Below are positions 30,606 to 38,482 of a DNA stretch of 44,431 nucleotides, piece after piece. A program made the translations under genes and the position numbers. The stretch spans positions 1 through 44,431 of IMG/VR virus record IMGVR_UViG_3300010397_000022, one strand, 5' to 3'. The stretch's first letter is position 1, and each line of letters starts with the position of its first letter. The notes beneath the pieces are model-generated. The model was not told the origin of the DNA. It ran no database searches and saw nothing but the letters and a program-made list of their open reading frames with translations. This DNA comes from a virus.

Positions 30606-32393
30606 ATGGATATCGCAGCTAAGGCCGCAGCTTGTGGGGTTTCCCCCGATGAATACCGCGAGCGGTTCCTTACGCTGCGTGTCGCCCTCTGGAAATCCGA
30701 TTTTCGGCGCTTCGCCCGTGAGGTGATCCGCATCCGAACGAAGAACGGCGACCTCGAACCGCTCGACCTGAATTCCGCGCAGGAAATCTTGCATGACGCG
30801 GCCGAGGCGCAGCTTGCCGAAGAGCGTTGGGTGCGCCTCACCGGCCTGAAAGGGCGGCGGCAGGGATTTTCGACCTACGTCGCCAGCCGCGCCTATTGGC
30901 GCACGACGCTTTGGGATCGCCAGCGCGCCTATATCCTCTCGCACGAGATGGCGTCCTCCAACACGCTTTTCGACATGACCGCGCTCATGCAGGAAAAGCA
31001 CCCATTCCCGCCTGCGGTCGGCACCGACAACGCGAAGGAATTGGAATTCGTCAAGCGCGGGTCGTCCTACACCGTGGCGACGGCCGGGCAGAAGGCCGGC
31101 GGGCGCGGCGGCGCTGTGACGTTCTTCCATGGGTCGGAAGCGGCATGGTGGACGAACGCCGAGGATCACTTTTCCTCGTCGGTGCAGTCGGTGGACGAGG
31201 TTCGCGGCGTGTGGGGCGTTTTGTGGCGCGAGCCGGAAAATCCGCTGCCGTTCGAGAAAGGCATTGGGGAAATTCACGGATGGGTAAAACCGCCGTCCGA
31301 AATATGGTTGGAAACGACCTCGGCAGGCCCGCAGGGCAGCTTTTTCCGCCGCTACAACGAGGCCATGCGGAAGATCGGTCGCTACCGGCATGTGTTCGTG
31401 CCCTGGACAGCGCAGGCGGAATACACCGAGGAAGGCGATTTCGTCCCCCACGGTGAGGCCGAGGAAGAGGGCGACCTTTCCGAAGTCGAATATCAGGAAT
31501 TGCACGGCCTCACCGATGGGCAAATGCTCTGGCGGCGCAGCAAGACGCGCGAGCTTGGCTCGGCGGGCAAATTCCGCCAGGAATACCCGATCAACATCAC
31601 GGAAGCCTTCGCGTCGGCCGACACGGACAGCTTTATCAAGCCTGCGCTCATCCTGCGCGCCCGCAAGCGCGAAATGGAGATGCCCGACGCGCCGCTGATC
31701 ATCGGCGTTGACCCGGCCGGCGCGGGCGGCGACCGTTTTGCGGTTGCGTGGCGGCGCGGCGATAAAATCTACAAAATCGAGCACCGGAACAAGCTTGAGC
31801 ATGATGAGGCCGTGGCATGGCTTTCCCAAATTCTCGACGAGGACCGCCCGAACCGCATGTGCATTGATCGCGGTTCCATGGGGCAAAATATCGTGTCCGC
31901 CCTGCGGAATTTGAACAAGCATTATGCCGATGTTGTGAAGGGGATCGATTTCGGCGGCACCAGCCGGCACAAGCTCGCGACGCCGAAGCGTGCCGGGCCG
32001 TGGAACCGCCGCGCGGAAATGTATGGGGACTTCAAGGATTGGCTCACGGACGGCGGCGCGATCCCCGACGATGACGATCTCGCGTCCGACGCCAGCGGAC
32101 CCAAGCAGAAATGGCGGGCCAATAATGATTGGCTGTTGGAGAGCAAAACCGAGATGAAAGCGCGGGGCTTGCGCTCGTCCGATCTCTCCGACGCTTGCGT
32201 ATTGACCTTTGCAACCCGCGAGTTTTTCGATACATGGTCGAAACCCGAGAAGCCGGTTGGATTTGGAGCGGGCCGCGACCCGCGCGACGGGATCGGCGGC
32301 AATGGCGGACCCAAGCTGATCGACAATACGGGCGGCAACGCATGGGATTTGCCGGATTATGACGGTGGCGGCGGCTACGGTTGGATGAGCTAG
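30606..32393 (+). CDS. terL: Terminase large subunit
   Basis: A 595-residue packaging motor. ATPase domain: Walker A-type GRRQGFST (83-90), Walker B with catalytic Glu in VTFFHGSEAAWW (171-182). Nuclease domain: IIGVDPAGAGGDRFAVAW with its Asp, the RMCIDRGSMGQNI strand, and the last acidic SDACVLTF. The nuclease cuts concatemers and the ATPase drives DNA into the prohead through the portal encoded next. P22 gp2 is about 100 residues shorter. P22-type packaging is headful, which agrees with the circular map. Confidence 0.92.
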   Translation: MDIAAKAAACGVSPDEYRERFLTLRVALWKSDFRRFAREVIRIRTKNGDLEPLDLNSAQEILHDAAEAQLAEERWVRLTGLKGRRQGFSTYVASRAYWRTTLWDRQRAYILSHEMASSNTLFDMTALMQEKHPFPPAVGTDNAKELEFVKRGSSYTVATAGQKAGGRGGAVTFFHGSEAAWWTNAEDHFSSSVQSVDEVRGVWGVLWREPENPLPFEKGIGEIHGWVKPPSEIWLETTSAGPQGSFFRRYNEAMRKIGRYRHVFVPWTAQAEYTEEGDFVPHGEAEEEGDLSEVEYQELHGLTDGQMLWRRSKTRELGSAGKFRQEYPINITEAFASADTDSFIKPALILRARKREMEMPDAPLIIGVDPAGAGGDRFAVAWRRGDKIYKIEHRNKLEHDEAVAWLSQILDEDRPNRMCIDRGSMGQNIVSALRNLNKHYADVVKGIDFGGTSRHKLATPKRAGPWNRRAEMYGDFKDWLTDGGAIPDDDDLASDASGPKQKWRANNDWLLESKTEMKARGLRSSDLSDACVLTFATREFFDTWSKPEKPVGFGAGRDPRDGIGGNGGPKLIDNTGGNAWDLPDYDGGGGYGWMS

Positions 32394-32405
32394 GGAGCAT
32401 GGGCG

Positions 32406-34511
32406 ATGGCAGGTATTCGTGACAATCTAGCGCGTGAAGATCGGGTGATCCCCCGCAGCCGCGCTAAAGTCCCGCAGGGGTTCGACAACAAGGAAGATTT
32501 CCTTGAGGACATGCGGAATAAATATGAATGGGGCTACGGCTTCAACGAGCACAACATTCTCGCCGGGAAAGACGACGCGAAATTCGCGGTCGGCAACCAG
32601 TGGGACCCCGTGGTGGAGCAGCGTCGCAAGGACGCACGCAAGCCGGTTCTGACTTTCAACCGATTGGTCGCCTTCATCGCGCAGATCATCGGCAACCGCC
32701 TCATGAACGAGACGGAAATTCGGGTTTTCCCGGACAAGGCCGGCACGAAGGAAATCGCGCTGGTGCGCGAAGGGCTCATCCGCTCGATTTTCAAGAATTC
32801 GCAGGCCGATTTTGCGCGTGACGAAGCGAACAAGTATCAGGTCGTCGGCGGCGAAGGTTATTACACGCTCGGCGTGAATTACGCGAACGATGACGTGTTC
32901 GAGCAGCAGATTGAGCTAGGCGCGGTCACGGACCCCTACTCGGTCGTCATGGACCCGCTCGGGATCGAGCCGTCCGGCGCGGATTGCCAATGGGGCTTCG
33001 TCGGCGACGACATTCCGCAGCAGGAATTCAAAAAGCGCTGGCCGTGGGCGTCCGAAACCTCGTTCATGAACGAAAAGCGCTGGAACCAATCCGGCTTTTG
33101 GCTTTCCGAGGACTGCGTTCGGATTGTTTCCTACTGGCGCATGGTCGTGGACGGGATCAAGGTCCTCGCGCTCTACAAGGACGGCACGGTCCATGACGTG
33201 ACGGACATGGAAGAATTCGAGTATATCAATTTCGTCGAAGAGCGCTCGGACGGGTCCCCCTACACCCGCGAAGTGCCGAACCGCATGGCGCGCATGTATG
33301 TGTGCAGCGGCAACGAAATTCTCGAAGGCCCCTACGATTATCCGATTTCCTCTCTACCGATTTATCGCGTGCCAGGGTGGGAATTGAACGATGGCGAGAA
33401 AATCCATCGATGGGGCTTGATCCGGTTCCTCAAGGACCCGCAGCGCCTTCACAATTATTGGCGCTCGACCGTGGCCGAACAGCTTGTGGCCGCGCCGCGC
33501 AACAAGTGGCTGGCAACGCCGGACAGCGTGAAGGGTCACGAAGTCAAGTGGCGGCGCGCGCCGTCGAGCGACGACCCATTCCTGTATTACAACGATGGCG
33601 AGCAAGCGCCCGTCCACATTCCGCCGCCGGGGATCGACGCCGCGTTGGTCAACGAAGCCGGCATGGCGACGCAGGACCTCAAGGACATTTCCAATATCCA
33701 TGAGGCCGCGCTTGGGATGCCGTCGAACGAGGTTTCCAAGGTTGCGATCCAGCAACGCCAGATGGTTTCGGACGTTGGCACCTACATTTACACCGACCGT
33801 CTGAAAATCGCCGATCAGCGCTGCGCGAAAAATATCAACGAGCTTATCGGGTATATTTACGACACGATGCGCTCGGTGACGATTATCGGCCGCGACGACA
33901 AGGCAATCATGATGGTTCTCAACGATCCATCGGACCCGAATTCGGACGTGACGATGGGCAAATACGGCGTGACCGTCGCGATTGGCCCGGCGACCGAAAC
34001 CAAGCGTGCGCTGGCCTCGGAACAGATGATGGCGTTTGTCAACGCGAACCCGCAGAGCGCGGGCCTCGTCATGGACCTGATCGCCGACGCGCAGGATTGG
34101 CCGAAGGCTGGCGAATTTGCCCGCCGGTTCAAGATGCAGCTTCCTCCGGGCATGGTGCCAGAGGACGAGATGACGCCCGAGATGAAGGCGATGCAGGAAT
34201 CGAACAATCAGGTCCAGCAGATGCAGCAGCAAATCGAGCAAGCCATGGCGCAGGCCGATATTGCGAAAAAGACGGCCGACGCGGCGAAAGCTCAAGCCGG
34301 TGTCCAGCTTGCACGGGCGCAAGCCTACAAGGCCATTCTCGACGCGCAGTCCCGTGCGTCGGACGTGGAAGGCAAAAACGAGGATCGAGATTTTCAGCAG
34401 GTTTTGGACAGTCTCGATCAGCACAATTCCTTGGAGAGCGAAGATCGGGCCTTCGATCACCAGCGGGAACAGGACAACAAGCCCGAAACCAAACCAACCG
34501 GAGAACAGTAA
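32406..34511 (+). CDS. Portal protein, P22 gp1-like
   Basis: A 701-residue protein, close to the P22 portal (725). It begins with a helical arm, then has GVNYANDDVFEQQIELGAV and YSVVMDPLGIEPSG, a pattern shared by P22-type portals, later GWELNDGEKIHRWGLIRFLKDPQ and a QRQMVSDVGTY element. The C-terminal 130 residues are Gln/Ala/Met-rich helix (QVQQMQQQIEQAMAQADIA), comparable with the helical barrel of P22. It forms the dodecameric ring through which DNA passes. Confidence 0.9.
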   Translation: MAGIRDNLAREDRVIPRSRAKVPQGFDNKEDFLEDMRNKYEWGYGFNEHNILAGKDDAKFAVGNQWDPVVEQRRKDARKPVLTFNRLVAFIAQIIGNRLMNETEIRVFPDKAGTKEIALVREGLIRSIFKNSQADFARDEANKYQVVGGEGYYTLGVNYANDDVFEQQIELGAVTDPYSVVMDPLGIEPSGADCQWGFVGDDIPQQEFKKRWPWASETSFMNEKRWNQSGFWLSEDCVRIVSYWRMVVDGIKVLALYKDGTVHDVTDMEEFEYINFVEERSDGSPYTREVPNRMARMYVCSGNEILEGPYDYPISSLPIYRVPGWELNDGEKIHRWGLIRFLKDPQRLHNYWRSTVAEQLVAAPRNKWLATPDSVKGHEVKWRRAPSSDDPFLYYNDGEQAPVHIPPPGIDAALVNEAGMATQDLKDISNIHEAALGMPSNEVSKVAIQQRQMVSDVGTYIYTDRLKIADQRCAKNINELIGYIYDTMRSVTIIGRDDKAIMMVLNDPSDPNSDVTMGKYGVTVAIGPATETKRALASEQMMAFVNANPQSAGLVMDLIADAQDWPKAGEFARRFKMQLPPGMVPEDEMTPEMKAMQESNNQVQQMQQQIEQAMAQADIAKKTADAAKAQAGVQLARAQAYKAILDAQSRASDVEGKNEDRDFQQVLDSLDQHNSLESEDRAFDHQREQDNKPETKPTGEQ

Positions 34512-35579
34512 ATGGCAAAGGAAGTGAGCGCCGCAGAGGCGGCAGAGTTTGAGGCTTTCGCCAATTCGGGCGAAGTCGAAATCGGCGAAAGCAACGTCGC
34601 GGCACCGGCCGAGGGCGAAACCGACGCAGCGGCGACGAAAAATCGCCAGCAGCGCCGCGCCGAACGCACGGGCAAGGCCAATCGTGAGGCGGCAGCGAAG
34701 GCAGCGGCCCCGGCGGACGACGCAGGCGACGGTGACGAAGGCGACGCGGGAGACGCCGACGAAAACGACGAGCAGGGCGACGATGAGGGCGACGAGGACG
34801 AGCAAAAGCCGTCCGAGAGCCACCTTAAGCGGCTCAAGCGCGAGCGCGCCGAGGCGAAAAAGGAAGCTCGCGAGCTTAAGGCTCGTCTGGCGGCGCTCGA
34901 AGGAACCGGCCTTGCGGCGCGTCTCGAAGCTCTCGAAAAAGGGGGCTTGCCAAATTCCGGCGCTGCCGGTAAATCTGGCGACCAGGGAACACCCGCGCCC
35001 GATCCCACGGACACGGACAAATACCCTCTCGGGCACCTCGACGACCGATATATCGAGGATAAGCTTGAATGGCTCGCCGAGAAAAAGGCGACCGAACGAG
35101 CCGATGCGGTCCTGCAACGTCAGCAGGAAGGCGAGCGAAATCAGAACGCGCAAGCAGCGCAGCAGGTTTTGCTCGATAAGGTCGATGACCTCGCAGAACG
35201 CGGCTCTGATCTCCATGACGACTATCAGGAAATCGTTGTCGAAGCTGGTATGCGAGGCGATTGGGACTTGTCCCAAACGACCTTCGAGGCTTGCCACGAA
35301 GCCGAGCACGGCGCTCAAATTCTGCTGGACCTCGCCAACGACAAAAAGGAAGCGACCCGCGTCGCGAAACTTAGTCACTTGGCACAGTTGCGGTATGTCG
35401 AAGAGAAAAACGCCGAGATCGACAAAGTGACCAAGCCTCGGCGAATTCCCCGCGCAGGGGAGCCGCCGCAGAATGCCGCGCGAGGGGCCAACTCCCGAAC
35501 GCAGATTAATCCGGCAACGGAAAACCTGGACGATTTCGAGAAGGCTTGGTTGGCCGACGAGAAAAAGACCAAACGCTAA
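34512..35579 (+). CDS. Scaffolding protein, P22 gp8-like
   Basis: A 355-residue, very charged helical protein between portal and coat, as in P22 (303 residues). The N-terminal 110 residues are dominated by Ala, Asp, Glu and Gly (acidic runs such as DDAGDGDEGDAGDADEND), followed by heptad-like Lys/Arg/Glu/Leu helix and a basic C-terminal part ending EKKTKR, which in P22 scaffold contacts the coat. Starts one base after the portal stop. Assigned by position and composition. Confidence 0.8.
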   Translation: MAKEVSAAEAAEFEAFANSGEVEIGESNVAAPAEGETDAAATKNRQQRRAERTGKANREAAAKAAAPADDAGDGDEGDAGDADENDEQGDDEGDEDEQKPSESHLKRLKRERAEAKKEARELKARLAALEGTGLAARLEALEKGGLPNSGAAGKSGDQGTPAPDPTDTDKYPLGHLDDRYIEDKLEWLAEKKATERADAVLQRQQEGERNQNAQAAQQVLLDKVDDLAERGSDLHDDYQEIVVEAGMRGDWDLSQTTFEACHEAEHGAQILLDLANDKKEATRVAKLSHLAQLRYVEEKNAEIDKVTKPRRIPRAGEPPQNAARGANSRTQINPATENLDDFEKAWLADEKKTKR

Positions 35580-35586
35580 TTTGCGG

Positions 35587-35633
35587 CATCGGGATAGTCC
35601 GATCCGCCTTTTGAGGAAGGGACTATCCCGATG
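35587..35633 (+). promoter_or_regulatory. 14-bp hairpin that sequesters the capsid start codon
   Basis: Arms at 35587-35600 (CATCGGGATAGTCC) and 35620-35633 (GGACTATCCCGATG) are perfect complements. The right arm ends with the coat ATG itself, and the 19-base loop carries the ribosome binding site GAGGAAG. Fully folded mRNA would have its start codon paired, so translation of coat should respond to unfolding. No U-tract, so not a terminator. Confidence 0.75.
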
Positions 35634-36935
35634 GGTGCTGTAACCGCTGAACAACAGAAGCTCGTTCTCAACTCCTTCGCCATGGTGTTGCAGAACAATC
35701 TTGTCACTGGCGACGCCGTGACGTGGAACGAATATGACGGCGAGATGGACGACCGCAACGGCTTGCAGGTCCTCGAACAGATCACGCCGCGCTACAACAT
35801 CACTCGCACCGAAAACGGCGTGAAGGACCTTTCGGCCGGCACGGACGGCACGGTCTTTGGTTCCGAGCTTTTCGAGGTGACGGGCACGTTCAACGCCAAC
35901 ATGGGGTGGGGCGATTTCGTCAAGATCAAGACCATCGGCGACGCTCGCGAGAGCAAGGCACTCCTGGGTGCTGCTACGTCGCTGGCGGAAAAGATCGACG
36001 CCTACATTCTGCAAATCGCTACGCTGGCCTCGGGCGACTGGACCGGCACGCCCGGTAACAACGTGTCCGATTTCATCGACGCGGTGGGCGGCTATACCCG
36101 CCTCAAGGAAAACGGTGTCGGCGACAACGATCTCTCCTACATCATGAACTATTTCGACAAGCAGTTGCTTGGCGATCAGGTCGTGAACCTGCCGAACGAA
36201 ACCGGCGCGGGAATTTTCCGCAAGGGCTTCACGGGTGAGATCAACGGCATCCGCACGATGTTCACCAATCAGCTTCCGGTGCTCACCACGGGCACGCGGG
36301 CGCAGACGACCGGCGCAGTCAACGGCGCGGCGCAGAACGTCAATTACGCGGACGTGGCGAAGGCGGGCACCGTCAACGGTCGCCACCTCACGCAGACGCT
36401 CGCCGTCGATACCTTCACGGGTGCGGCGACGATCAAGCAGGGCGAAGTTTTCACCCTGCCCGGCGTATATGCCTATGACAACCGGAAGCAGGCCCTCGTG
36501 CAGCCGCCGCGCTTGCAGCAGTTCACGGTGGTTGCCGACGCAACGATGACGGCCGGTGCCGGCAATATCATCATCTGGCCGGCGATGATCGTCCCCGGCT
36601 CGGGTGCCGGCGACAACATCAACATCAACACCGCGCACGCGACCGTTTCGGCCGTGGTGGCGGATGGTGCTCTGCTGTCCTTCATCGGTGCTGCCAGCGC
36701 GAATATCGCGCCGCGTCTGATCCTCCAGAAAGAGGCCATCGTCGTTAACACGGTGCCGCTGATCCTGCCGGCTTCGGACACGTCCATGCGTCGCAAGCTC
36801 TCGAAAATTCCGCTGACTGTCCGCATGTGGCAGCACAGCGACTTTTTCACGGGCGCGCATGGGGTCCGCTTCGACGTGGCGATCAACGCGAATATCCGTG
36901 AGCGTTACCGCTTGAGCCGTTTCAACGGCGCATAA
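35631..36935 (+). CDS. Major capsid (coat) protein, P22 gp5-like
   Basis: A 434-residue protein, nearly the same length as P22 coat (430). It opens with a helical arm (EQQKLVLNSFAMVLQNN), then NITRTENGVKDLSAGTDG, FGSELFEVTGTFNANMGWGD and an Ala-rich spine helix; the LPNETGAGIFRKGFTGEING and VNGRHLTQTLAVDTFTGAAT sections are typical of P22-family coats of environmental podophages. It builds the icosahedral shell around the scaffold. Followed by a strong terminator. Confidence 0.88.
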   Translation: MGAVTAEQQKLVLNSFAMVLQNNLVTGDAVTWNEYDGEMDDRNGLQVLEQITPRYNITRTENGVKDLSAGTDGTVFGSELFEVTGTFNANMGWGDFVKIKTIGDARESKALLGAATSLAEKIDAYILQIATLASGDWTGTPGNNVSDFIDAVGGYTRLKENGVGDNDLSYIMNYFDKQLLGDQVVNLPNETGAGIFRKGFTGEINGIRTMFTNQLPVLTTGTRAQTTGAVNGAAQNVNYADVAKAGTVNGRHLTQTLAVDTFTGAATIKQGEVFTLPGVYAYDNRKQALVQPPRLQQFTVVADATMTAGAGNIIIWPAMIVPGSGAGDNININTAHATVSAVVADGALLSFIGAASANIAPRLILQKEAIVVNTVPLILPASDTSMRRKLSKIPLTVRMWQHSDFFTGAHGVRFDVAINANIRERYRLSRFNGA

Positions 36936-36972
36936 GAACAAGCGTCGCACCGTTCTCCGGGCGAAGTTTGGG

Positions 36973-37007
36973 GGCCGTCATCACTCCCGCGTGATGACGG
37001 CCTTTTT
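36973..37007 (+). terminator. Rho-independent terminator after the coat gene
   Basis: GGCCGTCATCAC / GTGATGACGGCC (12-bp perfect stem), 6-base loop TCCCGC, then TTTTT. It would make the coat gene the end of an abundant transcript and reduce expression of the downstream head and tail genes. Confidence 0.92.
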
Positions 37008-37044
37008 CACCCGGAGAGGATTTTCGGCGGGGAAGGAATTTCGC

Positions 37045-37296
37045 ATGGCGCAGATCAAGGAATATTACCGCGCGCAGCCGATGGCCGCAGGGTCCTCATT
37101 CAAGGTCGGCGGCGTGCATATCAGCGGCTTTCTCGGAACCATCGCGGGGACCATGACCATTACGGATGACGATGGCACGGTGCTGGTGGACACGCTCCCC
37201 GTCGCGGTCGGGTTCAACCGCATCCCGATCATGTTCAAGACGCCTGCGGGGGGCACGGTCGCATTGACCACGGCAGCGGGAACCCTGCTGCTCTAA
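37045..37296 (+). CDS. Small beta-rich virion-region protein
   Basis: An 83-residue protein starting MAQIKEYYRAQPMAAGSSF, with alternating hydrophobic pattern (FLGTIAGTMTITDDDGTVLV, TVALTTAAGTLLL) suggesting a beta sandwich. Location after coat suggests a decoration or head-completion protein. The ATG at 37045 has AAGGAA ahead; an earlier start would lie in the terminator. Confidence 0.65.
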   Translation: MAQIKEYYRAQPMAAGSSFKVGGVHISGFLGTIAGTMTITDDDGTVLVDTLPVAVGFNRIPIMFKTPAGGTVALTTAAGTLLL

Positions 37297-37315
37297 TTCA
37301 ACACGGAGAACGAGA

Positions 37316-37684
37316 ATGGAAAAGCAGAATTGGCCGTCCTGGCGCTATGGACCCAAGGGCGAAGCGCAGGTTTTCGAGAAGGCGGGCGACGTGCCGGCCG
37401 GCTGGAAAGAGCACCCTTCCGAGCATGGCGCGACCAAGGCCGCTCCGACCCCCACGCCGACGCCCACACCCTCGGCCGCTGCCCCGGTGGCTTCCACCGC
37501 CGCTCCGGTCGCCAGCGATCCCAACGTGGACGCGCACGGCCATCCGTGGAGCGCCGATCTCCATGCGTCCAGCAAGAGCCGGACCAAGGATGACCTTTGG
37601 CGCATGAAGGTTGGCGTGAGCCGCCCGGCACCGCTGGAAGGCTATCCCAAGCCGGCCGCTCCCGCGCAGCCGCTCGACCTGTAA
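37316..37684 (+). CDS. Virion-region protein with HPWSADLHAS domain and PLDL tail
   Basis: A 122-residue protein. N-terminal domain WPSWRYGPKGEAQVFEKA (5-22) then VPAGWKEHP, a W-P-S-W-R-Y-G pattern I know from phage head-region proteins. A Pro/Thr/Ala linker follows, then residues 70-112 (NVDAHGHPWSADLHAS ... LWRMKVGVSRP), nearly identical to the replication-region protein at 14207. It ends PAQPLDL. GGAGAACGAGA precedes the ATG. It may be a capsid decoration protein or a link between capsid and another component. Confidence 0.7.
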   Translation: MEKQNWPSWRYGPKGEAQVFEKAGDVPAGWKEHPSEHGATKAAPTPTPTPTPSAAAPVASTAAPVASDPNVDAHGHPWSADLHASSKSRTKDDLWRMKVGVSRPAPLEGYPKPAAPAQPLDL

Positions 37685-37708
37685 TCACTCTGCCTATGGA
37701 GAGCTTCC

Positions 37709-38479
37709 GTGACCCTAGTTTCGACGATCCTCACCCAAGCATACCGCGAGAGCAACATTATCGCGCTGCGGAAGGTTTTGACCGCCGAGCAGAGCACGGA
37801 AGCTCTTTTTCTGCTCAACGGCATTTTCGCGGGAATTTACGGCGGCGACGCGGGCGAAGCGCTCACGGATTGGCCCCTTGGAAATTTCGGTCGTGAAAAT
37901 CCGATGTATGACGACGATGCGCTGAATTTCAACAAGCGCAACCGCGATCATCCCCCGATCAATCAGCGCATCATCGCGACGAACGAACAGGCCCGGACGG
38001 TGTGGCTCACGCCTTATCCGCAGGACGGTTCGCGCATGGGGATCGCCGATCCTTTCTCGCGGCTGGCGACGGTGCCGGTCACGCTCGACGCCAACGGCCG
38101 GACCATTGAAGGTGCGGCGAGCATCACGCTCAACGTGGACGGTGCTTTTACCGAATGGTTCTATCGCGCCGATCTCGCGTCTTGGGTGAAGCTCACGGGC
38201 GTTATCGCGACGGACGAAATGCCGTTCCCCGAGAAATTCGATAATTTCTTCATGATCCTGCTCGCGATCCGGTTGAACCCGCGTTACGGCCGGGAATTGG
38301 ATGCGCAGAGCCAAATCATTTTCAAGCAGCAGCGCCGCGAATTCGTCGCCCGCTATTTGCAGTCTCGCCCGCTCGAAATTCTCGACGATGTTTCGTGGCC
38401 GTTCATGTCCACGCAGGGCTATGACCAGCAGCGCGCATTCTCGTCACAGCGGAATTTCGACCGTGGCTATTGGGGATAA
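37709..38479 (+). CDS. gp4-like head-to-tail adaptor candidate
   Basis: A 256-residue protein starting on GTG with GGAGAGC ahead. STILTQAYRESNII ... EALFLLNGIFAGIYGGD at the N-terminus, and ILLAIRLNPRYGRELDAQSQ near residue 185, follow the P22 gp4 family of tail accessory factors, which bind below the portal. Length exceeds P22 gp4 (166), with an inserted middle (about 85-170). The order portal, scaffold, coat, gp4, gp10 supports the call. Confidence 0.75.
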   Translation: MTLVSTILTQAYRESNIIALRKVLTAEQSTEALFLLNGIFAGIYGGDAGEALTDWPLGNFGRENPMYDDDALNFNKRNRDHPPINQRIIATNEQARTVWLTPYPQDGSRMGIADPFSRLATVPVTLDANGRTIEGAASITLNVDGAFTEWFYRADLASWVKLTGVIATDEMPFPEKFDNFFMILLAIRLNPRYGRELDAQSQIIFKQQRREFVARYLQSRPLEILDDVSWPFMSTQGYDQQRAFSSQRNFDRGYWG

Positions 38480-38482
38480 ACC

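Noticed and set aside
33354-36950. A 1198-codon open frame on the minus strand opposite portal, scaffold and coat, and an 812-codon one at 39734-42172
   Set aside because: Both lie antisense to well-identified structural genes, are rich in Arg and His as expected for the complement of GC-biased codons, and have no motif or start context. They are composition shadows.
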